Source of the DNA: Chloroflexi bacterium UBA6265
GTDB taxonomy: Bacteria > Chloroflexota > Chloroflexia > Thermomicrobiales > UBA6265
Length of the DNA stretch: 12,145 bases
Reading direction: 5' to 3'
Assembly: GCA_002440805.1 (NCBI GenBank)
Contig: DJVD01000199.1
Location: 1,337-13,481, forward strand
Both the position numbers and the translations under genes were made by a program. Of the stretch, positions 1 to 6,444 are shown in pieces (position 1 is the stretch's first letter; the number at the start of each line of letters is the position of its first letter). The notes below the pieces were generated by a model. That model was not told the DNA's origin. It did no database searches and was given only the letters and a program-made list of their open reading frames with translations.

Positions 1-977
1 GCTTCGCCAACCAACTCTTCCACCTTGCGTACTTCACTGGCATATTGCAGCTTGTATCCGGCCTGAATCGGATCCAACGCGTCGACATCGCGGACGGCCA
101 CAAATGGCAGATGCGCCACATCCTGGTCGATTACGCGCGGCACCGAGACATCGATGCACCACAGGCGATGATCGCGTTCGCGGATGTGTTCCGGTCGCAA
201 CAATGGTGCATCGGCATGAGCGGCACCGATCACCAGGGTGCTGGCCATGACGGCGTCTGCCATCTCTTCGATGGGCAGGGCATAGCCATCGATATCAGCG
301 GCCAGGTCCTGTGCTCGCTCGAGCGTGCGATTCACCACGAAAATACGGCCACACCCACGAGCCCGTAGCAATCGCGCCGCCAATGCGGCCATTTTGCCAG
401 CGCCAATGATGGTGACATTGGCATGACGAAACGAGCCGAGTTCGATAGCAGCCAGGTCGATAGCGGCATGGGCAATAGAGACGTTGTTGCGGGCAATATC
501 GGTATTGGTGCGGGCGCGTTTGCCGATGGTAAGTGCATCGAGCGCCAGGCGCTGCAGCATTGGGCCTACAGATTCGCGCTCGCGGGCGGCATCCAAAGCA
601 TCCTTGATCTGGCTAAGGATTTGAGGCTCCCCCAGCACCATGCTGTTCAGGCCACTGGCGACGCGGAACATATGATCGACCGCATCGTGCCCGTGATGCA
701 CATACGAAGAGCGCCGTAACATGGCTTCTGGCAGGGCATGGTATTGCTGCAGCCAGGCGAAAATCTCGCCTTCGACATCCTCGTCTTCGCGTCCTACCGC
801 GTAGATCTCGGTGCGATTGCAGGTGCTGAGGATCATGCCCTCGGGCACCGTGGCACGCAGCGAATCCAGCCCGCGCACGAGATCGTCGCCGGAAAAGGAA
901 AGGCGCTCGCGCACTTCCACCGGGGCGTATTCGTGGTTCGATCCAACCACCACAATGGTTGGTGAGGGTGCATGCAT
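1..977 (-). CDS. hemA: Glutamyl-tRNA reductase HemA (partial, C-terminus beyond window)
   Basis: This enzyme reduces glutamyl-tRNA(Glu) with NADPH to glutamate-1-semialdehyde, the first committed step of C5-pathway tetrapyrrole synthesis, in the cytosol. About 325 residues are visible of a family usually near 420-440. Missing is roughly the last 100, mainly the C-terminal dimerisation part. The N-terminal block reads VVGSNHEYAPVEVRERL. STCNRTEIY carries the nucleophilic Cys53. His102 precedes the conserved RVASGLNSMVLGEPQI block, which is almost family consensus. The NADPH-binding Rossmann motif GAGKM is at 192-196, followed by VNRT. I chose the ATG at 977 because it has AGG about 9 nt upstream and places the first beta strand correctly. 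An in-frame GTG at 1010 is possible but has no clear Shine-Dalgarno. The gene diverges from the GSAM-like aminotransferase, and its leader carries a strong hairpin (1016-1045). Assignment is very secure. Confidence 0.96.
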   Translation of the reverse strand, partial: MHAPSPTIVVVGSNHEYAPVEVRERLSFSGDDLVRGLDSLRATVPEGMILSTCNRTEIYAVGREDEDVEGEIFAWLQQYHALPEAMLRRSSYVHHGHDAVDHMFRVASGLNSMVLGEPQILSQIKDALDAARERESVGPMLQRLALDALTIGKRARTNTDIARNNVSIAHAAIDLAAIELGSFRHANVTIIGAGKMAALAARLLRARGCGRIFVVNRTLERAQDLAADIDGYALPIEEMADAVMASTLVIGAAHADAPLLRPEHIRERDHRLWCIDVSVPRVIDQDVAHLPFVAVRDVDALDPIQAGYKLQYASEVRKVEELVGE

Positions 978-1015
978 GGATATCAGCCTGAGATGATCGG
1001 GGTGGTGCACGGATA

Positions 1016-1045
1016 CGATCGTGATGCCCCACCCCATCACGATCG
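1016..1045 (-). promoter_or_regulatory. Perfect 11-bp inverted repeat in the hemA leader
   Basis: The arms are 1016-1026 (CGATCGTGATG) and 1035-1045 (CATCACGATCG), exact reverse complements around an 8-nt loop. The repeat lies 39-68 nt upstream of the hemA ATG. In the hemA transcript the loop reads GGGTGGGG, and CCACCCC occurs again at about 1000-1006, just upstream of the Shine-Dalgarno, so loop and downstream strand could pair. No U-tract follows, so a simple terminator is unlikely. It could be an RNA control element for hemA, or a protein operator serving both divergent genes. The repeat is directly visible; its function is inferred. Confidence 0.55.
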
Positions 1046-1174
1046 CCTTGTCGGGGTTCATTCTTACATTTCGTACGCGTTCGGGCAAGCCGGCGCGGGT
1101 TCACAACTTCCCGGCCAGGCGGCATAATGCAGCCAGATGTCACCACGTTCATGCCGGTATCAGGAGCGATATTC

Positions 1175-2539
1175 ATGCCAACTATTAACGAGCAGTACGC
1201 GGATCAGTTCAGCGGCAGTCACGACCTTTGGCAGCGATCGCGCAAGGCGATCGTCGGCGGTATCACGCATGATGGCCGCTATATTAAGCCGTTTCCGCCC
1301 TACGTGGCCAAAGCCGATGGCGCCTACAAGTGGAGCATCGAGGGCAACAAGCTGATCGATTATTGCATCGGGCACGGCTCGCTGATTTTCGGCCACAACG
1401 ATCCCGATCTTACCGCCGCCATGGAGCACCAGGTGAGCAAGGGTACCCACTTCAGCGCCGGGCATGAGGCGGAAGTCCGCTGGGCCGAGGCGATTAATCG
1501 GGTGGTCCCCAGCGCCGAACTTACCCGCTTTACGGCCTCGGGCACAGAATCCACCTTGCTGGCCATGCGCATTGCCCGCGGTTTCACCGGCAAGAACACG
1601 ATCCTCAAGTTCGAGGGCCATTTCCACGGCTGGCAAGATTACGCCCTCAAAGGAGAGAAGCCACCCTTCGAGCAGGGAACCGTCAATGGTGTGCCAAAAG
1701 AAACGCTCTCCACCGTGAGTGTCTTGCCATCCAACGACCTGGCGATGCTGGAAGAACGACTGGTGCAGGGCGATGTCGCAGCCGTGATCATGGAACCCAG
1801 TGGCGGTAGTTGGACCACCATCCCGTTCATCGATGCCTATCTCCAGGGCGTGCGCGACCTGTGCGACAAGTACGACACGCTGCTGATTTTTGATGAAGTG
1901 ATTACCGGGTTCCGCTGGGCCCCAGGTGGCGCCCAACAGCGATTCGGCATCACGCCGGACATGACCACCATGGCCAAAATTGTGGCGGGCGGCATGCCGG
2001 GCGGCGCGGTGAGTGGTCGCGCCGATGTGATGGAGGTGGTGGCCTTCAGCGACGATCCGGCCAAACAGGCGAAAAAGGTGCCGCAGATGGGCACGTACAA
2101 TGCCAATCCGCTCGCCGCCGCCGCCGGCGCGGTAGCCGTGGAGAAATGCGCCGATCCTGAAGTCCAGAACACTTGTGACGATCTCGCCGCCCGCCTGCGT
2201 GCTGGTATGAACGAGATCATCGTCCGTCACGATGCCCCCGGCTTTGTCTGGGGCGAGAGCAGCGTTTACCACATTGCCTTTGGCGCACGCGCCAGCAACC
2301 TCACTGCCGGCGATCTCGGCAAACCCGAGGGGGTATCACCGGAGTTCCTGAAGAAGAGCGGTGGTACCCCGGTGGGTATGAAAACCGAGATCGGCATGCT
2401 CCTGGAAGGCGTTCACATCTTCCACAGTGGTGGCCTCACCTGCGTGCGCCACACGCCGGAGGATATCGCCACAACGCTGGAAGCGTTCGAGAAAGTGGTC
2501 ACACGCCTGAAGGGCGAAGGAGATTTCGACGGCCTGTAG
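1175..2539 (+). CDS. hemL: Class III PLP aminotransferase, glutamate-1-semialdehyde aminomutase (HemL)-like
   Basis: Probable PLP enzyme of 454 residues. True GSAM isomerises glutamate-1-semialdehyde to 5-aminolevulinate, the step after HemA. The fold-type I signature is clear: SGTES at 122-126, EGHFHG for the cofactor-stacking segment, DEVITGFR with the PLP-pyridine Asp240, and the Schiff-base Lys268 in AKIVAGG. The 28-residue Asp-to-Lys spacing matches GSAM. GGAQQRFGITPDMTTMAK also resembles the GSAM consensus GGAQGYYGVTPDLTTLGK. Departures from typical HemL are SGTES instead of SGTEA, Phe instead of Tyr in the stacking segment, and a length about 25 residues above usual. The ATG at 1175 has AGGAG 8 nt upstream; an in-frame ATG at 1127 lacks such a site. 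Divergence from hemA supports a role in haem synthesis, but a related aminotransferase of other specificity cannot be excluded. The class is certain; the exact substrate is about 60 percent likely. Confidence 0.85.
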   Translation: MPTINEQYADQFSGSHDLWQRSRKAIVGGITHDGRYIKPFPPYVAKADGAYKWSIEGNKLIDYCIGHGSLIFGHNDPDLTAAMEHQVSKGTHFSAGHEAEVRWAEAINRVVPSAELTRFTASGTESTLLAMRIARGFTGKNTILKFEGHFHGWQDYALKGEKPPFEQGTVNGVPKETLSTVSVLPSNDLAMLEERLVQGDVAAVIMEPSGGSWTTIPFIDAYLQGVRDLCDKYDTLLIFDEVITGFRWAPGGAQQRFGITPDMTTMAKIVAGGMPGGAVSGRADVMEVVAFSDDPAKQAKKVPQMGTYNANPLAAAAGAVAVEKCADPEVQNTCDDLAARLRAGMNEIIVRHDAPGFVWGESSVYHIAFGARASNLTAGDLGKPEGVSPEFLKKSGGTPVGMKTEIGMLLEGVHIFHSGGLTCVRHTPEDIATTLEAFEKVVTRLKGEGDFDGL

Positions 2540-2570
2540 GGGTGGCCGAAACCTTTCATCACCAAAAAAG

Positions 2571-2602
2571 AAACACCCCCGGACATGTGTCCGGGGGTGT
2601 TT
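2571..2602. terminator. Bidirectional intrinsic terminator between convergent genes
   Basis: Perfect 15-bp arms, 2571-2585 (AAACACCCCCGGACA) and 2588-2602, flank a 2-nt centre, so about 13-14 pairs can form around a tetraloop or larger. The plus-strand run of A at about 2563-2569 becomes a U-rich tail on the minus strand. Termination should therefore be strongest for the DUF2171 gene, while the arm's own TTT can serve the aminotransferase gene. It sits 31 nt past the aminotransferase stop and 26 nt past the minus-strand stop. Confidence 0.9.
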
Positions 2603-2628
2603 GCATGTACCGCGCTCACAGCACAGCC

Positions 2629-2874
2629 TTACAACTCGGCAGGGTTGGAATCACTCCACTGCTCCTGCACCTGGATCACCGAGCGATCCATCTGCACGGT
2701 GCCATCAATCACCGCCTTCACCCAGGAAACCGGAATCCAGTGATGATTGCCCTGCTCATCCCGCGTGAGTTTGATGCTGTTCTCGCCATCGAGGTGATCG
2801 ACGGTGGCGAACTGGGTGCCGTCATCGCCGACAACGGGCATGTGTTCCTGAATCTCTTTCGCATAATCAGTCAT
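2629..2874 (-). CDS. DUF2171 domain protein, 81 residues
   Basis: Small acidic soluble protein of unknown function. It matches the pattern I know for DUF2171: an N-terminal 'M.VVG.DG...ATVDHLDG' strand pair, then IKLTRDEQGNHHWIPVSWV near residues 34-52, then a short hydrophobic end. The domain fills the whole protein, and there is no signal peptide, membrane segment or catalytic motif. The ATG at 2874 has AAAGGA about 8 nt upstream. It is transcribed alone, diverging from the alcohol dehydrogenase and ending at the 2571-2602 terminator. Such proteins are distantly PRC-barrel-like, and stress roles have been suggested for relatives; nothing here shows the role. Family assignment is from memory of the pattern. 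Confidence 0.85.
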   Translation of the reverse strand: MTDYAKEIQEHMPVVGDDGTQFATVDHLDGENSIKLTRDEQGNHHWIPVSWVKAVIDGTVQMDRSVIQVQEQWSDSNPAEL

Positions 2875-2992
2875 CGGAAAATCCTTTCGCTTCAGTGGTG
2901 CGCACGCACATGATGTGCCACGGCAGACAAACGCCTACTCACGTCGTATGCTGCACGTAACACGAGCGAAATCAGGTGTACGGAGGTTCGTC

Positions 2993-4063
2993 ATGCGAAG
3001 CTATGTTGCGACCGAATGGGGCAAACCACTGGAATTGCGCGAGCAGGAAACCCCTGCGCCGACCGGCAAGGAAGTGCTGGTACGGATTACGGCGGCGGGT
3101 GTTTGTCACAGCGATTTGCACATCCACGATGGCTATTACGACCTGGGTGGTGGTCGGCGGCTGAACAATGCCGAACGTGGTGTGTATCCACCGCGGGTGC
3201 TTGGGCACGAAATCGCCGGCACGATCGAAGCTGTGGGGGAGGCAGCCGAAGGCGTGTCCGTGGGCGACGATGTGGTGGTGTATCCGTGGATTGGCTGCGG
3301 TATGTGCGATGCCTGCGCCCTTGGGGACGAGCAGAATTGTCCCACGCCTCGCACCCTTGGCATTTTTTTCGATGGCGGATATAGCACGCATTGTCTTGTG
3401 CCAGAGGCCAAATACTGCGTGCCGTTGGATGGAATTGCGCCAGAAGTGGCGGCGCTGTACGCATGCAGTGGCATCACCACCTATCACGCACTCCGGAAGT
3501 TCGATGAGGCCGTCTTCAAGTCCGAGCCGGTATTGATTATCGGCGCGGGCGGGCTTGGCATGATGGCGCTCACCATTCTCAATGGCATGGGTGGATTTGG
3601 CGCGATTGTGGCTGATGTGGACGAGAACAAGCTTGAGGCGGCGCTGGCGAATGGCGCCAGGGCCGTAGTGAATCCCAGGGATGTGGATGTGGCGGCCCAG
3701 GTGAAGGCGCTTGCCCCGAGTGGACGTGGCCTGAGGATGGCGATCGACCTGGTGGGCAACCCGGAAACATTGCAACTGGCGATCGATTGCATGGTCAAGG
3801 GCGGCAAAGTGGTGGCTGTTGGCCTGATGGGCGGCGAGTTCACCATCCCCACGCCGTTCCTGCCCATGCGTGCGCTCACAATCGAGGGCAGTTATGTGGG
3901 CACCCTACAGGAACTGCGCGACCTGATGGCGCTGGTACGAGAGCACTCCATCCCGCCGCCACCAATCGAAAAGCACACGCTGGATGAAGCCCAGCAGGTG
4001 ATGGACAGCTTGCGGGCGGGCAAGATCACCGGTCGTGGCGTGTTGATGCCGGCAGGAATTTGA
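2993..4063 (+). CDS. Zinc-dependent MDR alcohol dehydrogenase
   Basis: NAD-linked medium-chain alcohol dehydrogenase of 356 residues, a usual length. Catalytic zinc ligands are visible as Cys38 (GVCHSD), His72-Glu73 (GHE) and Cys158 (YACSG). The structural zinc is held by Cys102, Cys105, Cys108 and Cys116. The Rossmann motif GAGGLG is at 184-189, with Asp208 after the second strand, favouring NAD over NADP. The insert YYDLGGGRRL at 48-57 before the GHE motif places it in the subgroup that includes 6-hydroxyhexanoate dehydrogenase-like enzymes, so it may act on primary or omega-hydroxy alcohols; the substrate is inferred only. The start at 2993 follows CGGAGG with good spacing; an in-frame start at 2915 would add an unlikely 26-residue leader. 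It stands alone with its own terminator and diverges from the DUF2171 gene. Confidence 0.92.
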   Translation: MRSYVATEWGKPLELREQETPAPTGKEVLVRITAAGVCHSDLHIHDGYYDLGGGRRLNNAERGVYPPRVLGHEIAGTIEAVGEAAEGVSVGDDVVVYPWIGCGMCDACALGDEQNCPTPRTLGIFFDGGYSTHCLVPEAKYCVPLDGIAPEVAALYACSGITTYHALRKFDEAVFKSEPVLIIGAGGLGMMALTILNGMGGFGAIVADVDENKLEAALANGARAVVNPRDVDVAAQVKALAPSGRGLRMAIDLVGNPETLQLAIDCMVKGGKVVAVGLMGGEFTIPTPFLPMRALTIEGSYVGTLQELRDLMALVREHSIPPPPIEKHTLDEAQQVMDSLRAGKITGRGVLMPAGI

Positions 4064-4074
4064 CATTGTTCCAG

Positions 4075-4120
4075 GATGACCGGCCCCTCCCCGCCCACGG
4101 GTGAAGGCCGGTCATCTTTG
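4075..4120 (+). terminator. Probable intrinsic terminator after the alcohol dehydrogenase
   Basis: Perfect 11-bp arms GATGACCGGCC (4075-4085) and GGCCGGTCATC (4106-4116) enclose a C-rich 20-nt loop and are followed by TTTG. It begins 11 nt past the stop codon. The loop is longer than usual and the T-run short, so efficiency may be moderate. Confidence 0.7.
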
Positions 4121-4459
4121 TAGCGAACACCCCCGGGCCGAAGCGCACAAATCCCGGCGCCCGAGCCTCCCGGCACGCGCGAAGCGCACTTTGCGGGCGT
4201 CCGCAAGGAGCTTCGCCGTGGAACCCCAAGTTCAATTTAGGCTGACAAGTGGCGCCAGGGCCTTGATGAAGGTAGGTCCTTTGGCGTGGTTTCGATCAGT
4301 CAGTGTTCCTGGCCACTATTCCCGCATGGGTCCTAATCAGATAAAGATATCGGCATCCGGCGGCGAAGGGCAATCACCGATCGACCGCCCCACCCTCGGC
4401 CAGTGGACAACCCCGTCCACCAAACAGGGCGCTAACTCTCCCGGGTACGACTGCATAAA
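4117..4459. other. Intergenic gap of about 340 bases with no recognised gene
   Basis: I found no credible gene here on either strand. A plus-strand open frame from 4101 to 4487 begins inside the terminator stem, has no Shine-Dalgarno and resembles no family. Small structures are visible: hairpin TTGCGG/CCGCAA at 4191-4206 with a 4-nt loop, hairpin GTGGAC/GTCCAC at 4403-4420, and a two-part stem at 4253-4286 (8 pairs including two G-U) enclosing CCTT/AAGG at 4261-4272. GAAGCGCAC is repeated at 4140 and 4181. This could be a dispersed repeat, an sRNA, or decayed sequence. Confidence 0.5.
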
Positions 4460-4488
4460 TTGCATCGGATACGATCGATCTATATAAT
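4460..4488 (+). promoter_or_regulatory. Sigma70-type promoter of the sulfite-oxidase-family gene
   Basis: The -35 box is TTGCAT (4460-4465) and the -10 box is a perfect TATAAT (4483-4488), with an optimal 17-nt spacer. Transcription would start near 4495, giving a leader of about 37 nt with room for the Shine-Dalgarno but not a riboswitch. The spacer contains ATCG-GATA-CGAT and overlaps CGATCGATC, short partial palindromes that a repressor could use; this is speculative. Confidence 0.75.
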
Positions 4489-4517
4489 AGGTGGACCTGA
4501 CAAATGGCCCTACAACT

Positions 4518-4525
4518 TAAGGAGG
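4518..4525 (+). promoter_or_regulatory. Strong Shine-Dalgarno fixing the sulfite-oxidase-family start
   Basis: TAAGGAGG lies 6 nt before the ATG at 4532 and 9 nt before a second ATG at 4535. It rules out the in-frame upstream start at 4460, which lies within the promoter's -35 box. Confidence 0.85.
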
Positions 4526-4531
4526 AACTCG

Positions 4532-5710
4532 ATGATGACCGAGAAATTCCGTGTTGATCGCCGCGAGTTGATCGCCGGGCTCGCCGCCGCAGGCGTATCT
4601 GCCCCTGCCATTGCATCAGTAACGGGCACATCAGCCCTGGCGCAGGATGCAACTCCGACGACCGAAGAGGTGCTACGTTCGCTGGGCAAGGTCGAAGATC
4701 TCATTCAGCACGGCTCGACCACCTTCGAGACCCCGCTCGCAGCGTATAGCGAGTTCCTCACGCCAAGTGATCAATTCTTTATTCGATCCAACGGCCCCGT
4801 TTCCATGGATATTGATCCCGCCGAGTGGCGATTAACCGTCACCGGGCTGGTGGATAACGAGCTCGAGCTCTCGCTCGATGACCTCAAGGCGATGGAAACA
4901 ACCACCATCACCTCCTTTCTCGAGTGTTCCGGCAATTCCCGTTCTCGCTTTGGCGATCAACCATCTGTCGTCGAGGGCACCCAATGGGGCAATGGAGCGA
5001 TCGGCAATGTCGAGTGGACCGGTGTTCCCCTGAACCTGGTATTGGAGCAGGCTGGTGTTCAGGAGGGTGTCGTGGACATGGTTTCCCAGGGTGGCGATTT
5101 CGAGGAGATGCAGCGCGGGCTGCCAATCGACGTGGCGATGAGCGGCGAAGTCATGCTTGTGTGGCAGATGAACGGAGAAGACCTTCCAGCACCAAATGGT
5201 GGACCGGTGCGACTACTGGTACCACGGTGGGGCGGAATCGCTTCCACCAAATGGGTGGTCGGACTGGAACTCATCGACCACAAATTTGATGGAACCTTCA
5301 ATGTCGATAGCTACGTGATTATCGATGAAAACGGCGAGGTGCAACGACCTGTTGAGCAGATGCCAGTGAAGTCGGTGATCACCTCCATCGCTCCCGATGA
5401 GGAGATCAAAGCGGGCGCCCACCCCATCTCCGGTGTCGCCTGGTCTGGCCAGGGTGCTGTAACCGGTATCGAGGTATCCACGGATAATGGCGAAACCTGG
5501 GAGCAAGCCGATATCGTGGAAGAAGCCGGTGAGCTATCCTGGGTTCGATTTGAGTACGCGTGGGACGCCACCGCCGGCGATACCACGCTGCTTTCGCGGG
5601 CCACGGACGCAAGCGGTGCTGTGCAGCCGGACAAGGTAGAAGATATCCCCTGGAACGCCAAGGGCTACCAGATGAACGCGGTGTATCCGGTGGCCGTCTC
5701 GGTGGCATAG
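4532..5710 (+). CDS. Tat-exported molybdopterin oxidoreductase, sulfite oxidase family
   Basis: Predicted exported Mo-MPT enzyme of 392 residues. The N-terminus has a twin-arginine signal: Arg10-Arg11 in VDRRELIAG, a hydrophobic Ala-rich stretch to about residue 36, and a likely cleavage after ALA (35-37) before QDATP. The catalytic domain spans roughly residues 75-255 and contains the molybdenum ligand Cys132 in ECSGNSRSRF. A later PRWGGIASTKWVVGLELID segment is typical of this family. The C-terminal region from about 270 is the Ig-like Mo-co dimerisation domain (ISGVAWSG, then VSTDNGETWEQA). No haem or cytochrome b5 domain is present, so electrons must go to a separate acceptor. Sulfite is the best-known substrate, but related bacterial enzymes differ, so I give no gene name. 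It is monocistronic with its own promoter and ends at the 5774-5801 palindrome, convergent with mocA. Confidence 0.93.
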   Translation: MMTEKFRVDRRELIAGLAAAGVSAPAIASVTGTSALAQDATPTTEEVLRSLGKVEDLIQHGSTTFETPLAAYSEFLTPSDQFFIRSNGPVSMDIDPAEWRLTVTGLVDNELELSLDDLKAMETTTITSFLECSGNSRSRFGDQPSVVEGTQWGNGAIGNVEWTGVPLNLVLEQAGVQEGVVDMVSQGGDFEEMQRGLPIDVAMSGEVMLVWQMNGEDLPAPNGGPVRLLVPRWGGIASTKWVVGLELIDHKFDGTFNVDSYVIIDENGEVQRPVEQMPVKSVITSIAPDEEIKAGAHPISGVAWSGQGAVTGIEVSTDNGETWEQADIVEEAGELSWVRFEYAWDATAGDTTLLSRATDASGAVQPDKVEDIPWNAKGYQMNAVYPVAVSVA

Positions 5711-5773
5711 CCCATCGAGCATTCCGGGAAGCATTATCACGCCTTTGATTCGCGCGTGTTTGCACTGCCTAAG

Positions 5774-5801
5774 CGGGGCCCGGGGACATCCCCGGGCCCC
5801 G
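5774..5801. terminator. GC-rich palindrome between convergent genes, probable terminator
   Basis: A 13-bp stem (5774-5786 with 5789-5801; core GGGGCCCGGGGA) surrounds a 2-nt centre, so about 12 pairs form with a tetraloop. It lies 63 nt past the sulfite-oxidase-family stop and 32 nt past the mocA stop. Neither strand shows a U-tract, so it may act as a roadblock, an RNA 3'-end stabiliser or a Rho-assisted terminator rather than a classic intrinsic one. Confidence 0.65.
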
Positions 5802-5832
5802 ATGTCGAAGAAAAATCGTCATCGCGGACGGA

Positions 5833-6444
5833 TTAGCTCCCCGACCATAATTCTTGCAGACGCCGCCAGTCCATATCGGTATCCACGTCCATTGGTGAAT
5901 GGCCCTCAACGGTCACATATACCACGTCGGCAGAATGGCGAGCGATCACCGATTTCCCGCCCTCATCACCCTCGAGCGCAGCGAGTTCCGACCAAAACTG
6001 ACGGTCGAACAGCACTGGATGGCCAGCGCGGTCGGCATACTGCGCCATCACGATACCCGCCCCGCGATTCCAGGCATCAATTACCCTGTCGATGACCTTG
6101 GTCTGGATCCCTGGCTGATCCCCCAGCACAAACACGGCCGCATCGCAGGGACCGAACAGGTCGTCAGTTTCGATCAGGTACGTGATCGCAGTGGCGATCG
6201 ATGTACCCTGTCCGGCTGCGAAATTCTCGTTAATCACCACTTCGTCGATAACTCGCTCCAGCGCAGCTTCCATTGTCTCGCGTTCTGGGCCGATCACGGC
6301 GAGGCAACGTTCGGCCTTCGATGACCGGGCCCGGCGAGCGGTATGCACCACCATCGGCTTCCCCGCCAGCGGCAGTATTTGCTTTGGCTTGCCCATTCGT
6401 GTGCTCATGCCCGCGGCCAGAATAACAACGGCTACCTCGTTCAT
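5833..6444 (-). CDS. mocA: MocA-type molybdenum cofactor cytidylyltransferase
   Basis: NTP transferase of 203 residues that probably joins CMP to Mo-molybdopterin, making the MCD cofactor used by xanthine dehydrogenase/CO dehydrogenase family enzymes. The nucleotide-binding N-terminus reads LAAGMSTRMGKPK (9-21). LAAG is the form found in CTP-using MocA, while MobA proteins that use GTP typically have LAGG. LGDQP (107-111) supplies the metal-binding Asp109. GHPVLF and the C-terminal DVDTDMDW complete the family pattern, and the length is typical. Its ATG overlaps the xdhC stop as ATGA (4 nt), implying translational coupling. It is the last gene of the minus-strand maturation cluster and ends before the 5774-5801 palindrome. 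Specificity for CTP is inferred from motifs and context. Confidence 0.9.
   Translation of the reverse strand: MNEVAVVILAAGMSTRMGKPKQILPLAGKPMVVHTARRARSSKAERCLAVIGPERETMEAALERVIDEVVINENFAAGQGTSIATAITYLIETDDLFGPCDAAVFVLGDQPGIQTKVIDRVIDAWNRGAGIVMAQYADRAGHPVLFDRQFWSELAALEGDEGGKSVIARHSADVVYVTVEGHSPMDVDTDMDWRRLQELWSGS

Noticed and set aside
1160..2272. Minus-strand open frame of 370 codons opposite the aminotransferase gene
   Set aside because: It is a shadow of a well-supported gene, rich in His, Gly and Arg, with no family motif.
1010..4477. Exact 12-mer CGGATACGATCG at 1010-1021 and 4466-4477, as a shared operator for hemA and the molybdenum enzyme
   Set aside because: Several 12-mer repeats are expected by chance in 12 kb, and CGATCG is over-represented here, so the match is not evidence of co-regulation.
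4101..4487. Plus-strand open frame of 128 codons in the gap
   Set aside because: It begins within the terminator stem, ends across the next promoter, lacks a Shine-Dalgarno and has no family resemblance.
4489..4531. Molybdenum cofactor riboswitch ahead of the sulfite-oxidase-family gene
   Set aside because: With the near-consensus promoter the leader is only about 37 nt, too short for that riboswitch.
4460..4531. Upstream ATG at 4460 for the sulfite-oxidase-family gene
   Set aside because: It lies within the -35 element, and the strong Shine-Dalgarno at 4518-4525 serves the ATG at 4532, which gives a proper Tat signal.
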